From contig URJD01000055.1 in the NCBI GenBank assembly GCA_900548075.1, positions 1 through 9,707 of the forward strand: DNA of 9,707 nt, in the 5' to 3' direction. The notes beneath the pieces were generated by a model. It was not told the origin of the DNA, ran no database searches, and saw only the letters and a list, made by a program, of their open reading frames with translations. The stretch comes from an uncultured Collinsella sp. (GTDB taxonomy: Bacteria > Actinomycetota > Coriobacteriia > Coriobacteriales > Coriobacteriaceae). How positions within the stretch are numbered: position 1 is the first letter of the stretch; every line of letters starts with the position of its first letter. Made by a program: the position numbers and the translations under genes. Of the stretch, positions 7,250-9,707 are shown in pieces.

Positions 7250-9180
7250 TCGACGAGGAGAACAAGTCCGCAACCATGACCGAGGCACCGGCTGCCGCCA
7301 CAGCTGTGCCGGCCCACGCCGCTCCGGCGGACTCCACACCCGTGGAGCCCGAGGACACCGTGTTCTCCCTGCCTCTTTCGCATGTAACGCATGATATTTC
7401 GGATCTCGCCGATAACGAGGACGAAGATGATGCCGCAGCGGCGCCCATCGGCGCACATGCTGCGGAACAGCCCACAGCGCCCGAAGCAACCCCAGCGCCG
7501 GCTCACTTTGCAGAGCCCGTCGCCGCGGCAATCAACGAGAGCGCTGCGGTGTTTGCGGCACCCGAGCCCGCCGCGCCGGCGTTTCCCATAGCCCCGGCAT
7601 CCGAGGTTGCGCCCGCGTCTACGCCGGCGCCCGAGGCGGGGACATCCCCCGAGGACGGCCCTGCACCCAAGACCCCGCAGCCTGCGCCCGCAAGCGAGTC
7701 CGATGCCGTGGCCGAGCCCGCCGCCCAGTCGCAAAGCACGCCCGCGGCGTCGCACTTTGCGACGCCCGAGCCTATAGACGTCAGCCCGCAAGACGACGAG
7801 TCGACCGCCCGCGTTTCCGAGGAGCCCGACTCCCCGGACACCGGTGATTCCGAATCAAACGCCGAGACCGACACCGTCTCTCCCGGTGACACCGCCGAGA
7901 TCGACGTTGCTGCCGTTGAGGCCAAGCTCAAAGACCCCGGCTCGACCATGAGCTTTGAGCCCCTGACCGAGGAGCGCATCGAGACCGACTCGACCTATGA
8001 TGCCGGCACCACCACGCAACTCATGTGGGGCGCCCGCTCCGACGTTGGCTGCGTGCGCCCGCACAATGAGGATTCCTACCTGGTGCAGTCGCCGCTCTTT
8101 TGCGTATGCGACGGCATGGGTGGTCACGCTGCCGGCGAGGTGGCCTCTTCTATCGCTGTCGAGACCATCGCCAAGACAGCTCCTCAGTCTGCCGACGCCG
8201 CACGCCTGGCGGCAGCCGTCGAGGCCGCCAACGCCGCCGTAATCGAGGCTGCCTTGAATGGCCTGGGCAAGCCCGGCATGGGCTGCACAGCCACTTGCGC
8301 CTATATCGAAAACGACACGCTCGCCATCGCCCACGTGGGTGACTCTCGCGCCTACCTGCTCCACGAGGGCACGCTCATCCGCGTGACCCGCGACCACTCC
8401 TACGTGGAGGAGCTCGTGGACGCCGGCGAGATCACGGCAGACGAGGCTCGCGTCCACCCCAACCGTTCGGTCATCACCCGCGCGCTGGGCTCGGACCCCG
8501 CCATGTATGCCGACCACTTCACTCTGCATATCGAGGAAGGCGACCGCCTGATCCTGTGCTCCGACGGCCTTTCGAGCATGATTCCCGATAGCGATATCGA
8601 GAACATCGCCACGCAGTCCTCAACCGCGCAAATCTGCGTCGACAACCTAGTGGACGCGGCGCTTGCCGCCGGCGGCCACGACAACGTGACTGTAGTAGTC
8701 GTTGACCTGGTTGACGATGGCGTTATGCGCGAGGCGCAGCGCGTGCGTCGCCGCAACATTACTATCGCCGCCATCCTGGCCCTCGTCTTTGTGCTGGCAG
8801 CTGGCATCTGGGCCTACACGGGTGTCACCGGCTCGTACTACCTGGGTACCTACCAGGGCAATGTCGCCGTCTGGCGCGGCCTGCCCGGCAAGCCGCTCGG
8901 ACTCAAGCTCCACTGGCTCGAAAGCGAAACCAGCATCAAGCTATCCGACCTGCCCGAAGACACGCAAAACCGCCTCAAGGCGGGTATTCCGCAAACAAGT
9001 GTCGACGATGCGCAGGACACGATATCCAAGTACCGCCACCAGATCGACGAGGAGCAGACCCGCCAGGTGATCGACGCGCAAACGATTCGCGACAACACCA
9101 ATCAGGGATCGACCTCCGAATCAGATTCCGAGAAAACCGCCGAACAGTCCGCCGAGGCCGAAGCCTCCGATAAGAATTAG
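7246..9180 (+). CDS. pstP: PP2C-family Ser/Thr phosphatase, PstP-like, with long N-terminal extension
   Basis: This membrane-bound metal-dependent phosphatase removes phosphate from Ser/Thr, opposing the operon's kinase. The catalytic domain (about 260-490) shows GxxxxVRPHNED with metal ligand D276, CDGMGGHAAGE with D289 and G290, GDSRAY (365-370), SDGL with D440, and GGHDNVT with D479 and N480. A basic stretch leads into one membrane helix (about 505-525). An extracytoplasmic C-terminal part (526-644) begins YYLGTYQGNVAVWRG and ends in an acidic, Ser/Glu-rich tail, as in PstP proteins. The first 255 residues are unusual: a long cytoplasmic acidic Pro/Ala/Glu-rich region with no recognisable fold. 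The ATG at 7246 overlaps the fhaB stop and has AAGGTG (7232-7237) 8 bases before it, so the extension is probably translated. The alternative ATG at 8023 (M260) would give a conventional phosphatase, but I saw no comparable signal. Confidence 0.9.
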   Translation: MIDEENKSATMTEAPAAATAVPAHAAPADSTPVEPEDTVFSLPLSHVTHDISDLADNEDEDDAAAAPIGAHAAEQPTAPEATPAPAHFAEPVAAAINESAAVFAAPEPAAPAFPIAPASEVAPASTPAPEAGTSPEDGPAPKTPQPAPASESDAVAEPAAQSQSTPAASHFATPEPIDVSPQDDESTARVSEEPDSPDTGDSESNAETDTVSPGDTAEIDVAAVEAKLKDPGSTMSFEPLTEERIETDSTYDAGTTTQLMWGARSDVGCVRPHNEDSYLVQSPLFCVCDGMGGHAAGEVASSIAVETIAKTAPQSADAARLAAAVEAANAAVIEAALNGLGKPGMGCTATCAYIENDTLAIAHVGDSRAYLLHEGTLIRVTRDHSYVEELVDAGEITADEARVHPNRSVITRALGSDPAMYADHFTLHIEEGDRLILCSDGLSSMIPDSDIENIATQSSTAQICVDNLVDAALAAGGHDNVTVVVVDLVDDGVMREAQRVRRRNITIAAILALVFVLAAGIWAYTGVTGSYYLGTYQGNVAVWRGLPGKPLGLKLHWLESETSIKLSDLPEDTQNRLKAGIPQTSVDDAQDTISKYRHQIDEEQTRQVIDAQTIRDNTNQGSTSESDSEKTAEQSAEAEASDKN

Positions 9181-9196
9181 AAAGGGAGTGCCGCTT

Positions 9197-9707
9197 ATGA
9201 GTCGCCGCAACACCGAGCTGCTCTTGCTCATCGCCTCGGCGTTCCCCGTCATCCTGCTGTATGCGATGTACGTCCTCACCGCGGGCGCTGCCATCTCCTT
9301 TGAGACGCTCGCCGTACCGATCGGCCTCTTTGCCGCCTTTGCCGCGGCCCACATTGCCGTGCGCATCTTGGCGCCCGGTGCCGACCCCGCCATCCTGCCC
9401 ATCGTATTTATACTTTCGGGCATCGGCATCACGTTCGTGACGCGCCTCGCCCCCGCTCTCGCCATCTCACAGCTCATCATCCTGTTTGTCTCGGTGGCGC
9501 TCATGGTGGGAACGCTTGCACTAGTCAAAAACCTCGACGTGGTCATGCGCTACAAGTACACCTTTGGCATCATCGGCATCATTCTGCTGATGCTGCCTAT
9601 CTTTATCGGCACCACGATCTCGGGCTCCAAGCTGTGGATTCGCATCGCGGGCTTTACCATCCAGCCCGGCGAGTTCGCCAAGGTCTTTATCGTCCTGTTC
9701 CTGGCCG
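9197..9707 (+). CDS. RodA/FtsW SEDS-family protein, 5' part only
   Basis: An open frame of 170 codons runs off the window end. The product starts MSRRNTELLLLIASAFPVIL and has at least five hydrophobic segments, then a GSKLWIRIAGF stretch and QPGEFAK near the end. These are the family signature of SEDS (shape, elongation, division, sporulation) proteins, the membrane glycosyltransferases that polymerise lipid II into peptidoglycan with a partner class B PBP. Position after FHA-FHA-PP2C matches actinobacterial rodA, whose next neighbour is usually pbpA; that gene would lie beyond the window. FtsW versus RodA cannot be settled from this fragment, so no symbol is given. The ATG at 9197 has GGGAG (9184-9188) 8 bases upstream, and the gap to the phosphatase stop is 16 bases. 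Confidence 0.88.
   Translation, partial: MSRRNTELLLLIASAFPVILLYAMYVLTAGAAISFETLAVPIGLFAAFAAAHIAVRILAPGADPAILPIVFILSGIGITFVTRLAPALAISQLIILFVSVALMVGTLALVKNLDVVMRYKYTFGIIGIILLMLPIFIGTTISGSKLWIRIAGFTIQPGEFAKVFIVLFLA

Noticed and set aside
6488..7979. Minus-strand open frames antisense to the fha genes and the phosphatase (6488-7531, 6886-7791, 7503-7979)
   Set aside because: Shadow frames of well-supported genes, with low-complexity Arg/Gly/Ala/Ser products.

Overview
The window looks like chromosome of a high-GC actinobacterium of the class Coriobacteriia, probably Collinsella or a close relative. The evidence is the high GC content, the Ala/Pro-rich proteins, and an actinobacterial-type cluster of FHA proteins, a PP2C phosphatase and a RodA/FtsW protein. 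The genus is an inference from gene order and sequence style; no search was run.

Left part (1-2986): a small, lower-GC gene for a membrane-anchored hypothetical protein (2-475, +) ends 21 bases from the end of a convergent dnaX (497-2986, -). DnaX is the clamp-loader subunit gamma/tau. It is unusually long (829 aa), with two Pro/Ala-rich disordered segments and four scattered Pro-Trp motifs. The 115 bases upstream of dnaX (2987-3101) form a divergent promoter region with an AT-rich island and an inverted repeat. On the other side lies a small membrane protein resembling the YcxB family (3102-3818, +) with an extremely Lys-rich C-terminus.

Right part (3963-9707, +): a tightly packed, co-directional gene set begins after an extended -10 promoter at about 3874. 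Its order is Ser/Thr protein kinase (3963-5816), FhaA-like protein with an N-terminal DUF3662-type domain and a C-terminal FHA domain (5813-6826), FhaB-like membrane-anchored FHA protein (6833-7249), PstP-like PP2C phosphatase (7246-9180), and a RodA/FtsW SEDS-family protein cut by the window end (9197-9707+). Two junctions are 4-base start/stop overlaps (GTGA, ATGA) and the others are gaps of 6 and 16 bases, so this is very likely one operon. It matches the actinobacterial fhaA-fhaB-pstP-rodA-pbpA-pknA-pknB locus that couples Ser/Thr phosphorylation to cell-wall elongation and division, but here a kinase stands first.

Presumed logic: the kinase phosphorylates Thr residues, the two FHA proteins read phospho-Thr, the PP2C enzyme erases it, and the output is peptidoglycan synthesis through RodA. 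The most unusual parts are the kinase and the phosphatase. The kinase has an HLD instead of HRD catalytic loop, no PASTA domains, and a tail of about 9-10 membrane helices. The phosphatase carries about 255 residues of acidic, disordered N-terminal extension. No RNA genes, CRISPR arrays, insertion sequences or convincing intrinsic terminators were seen.
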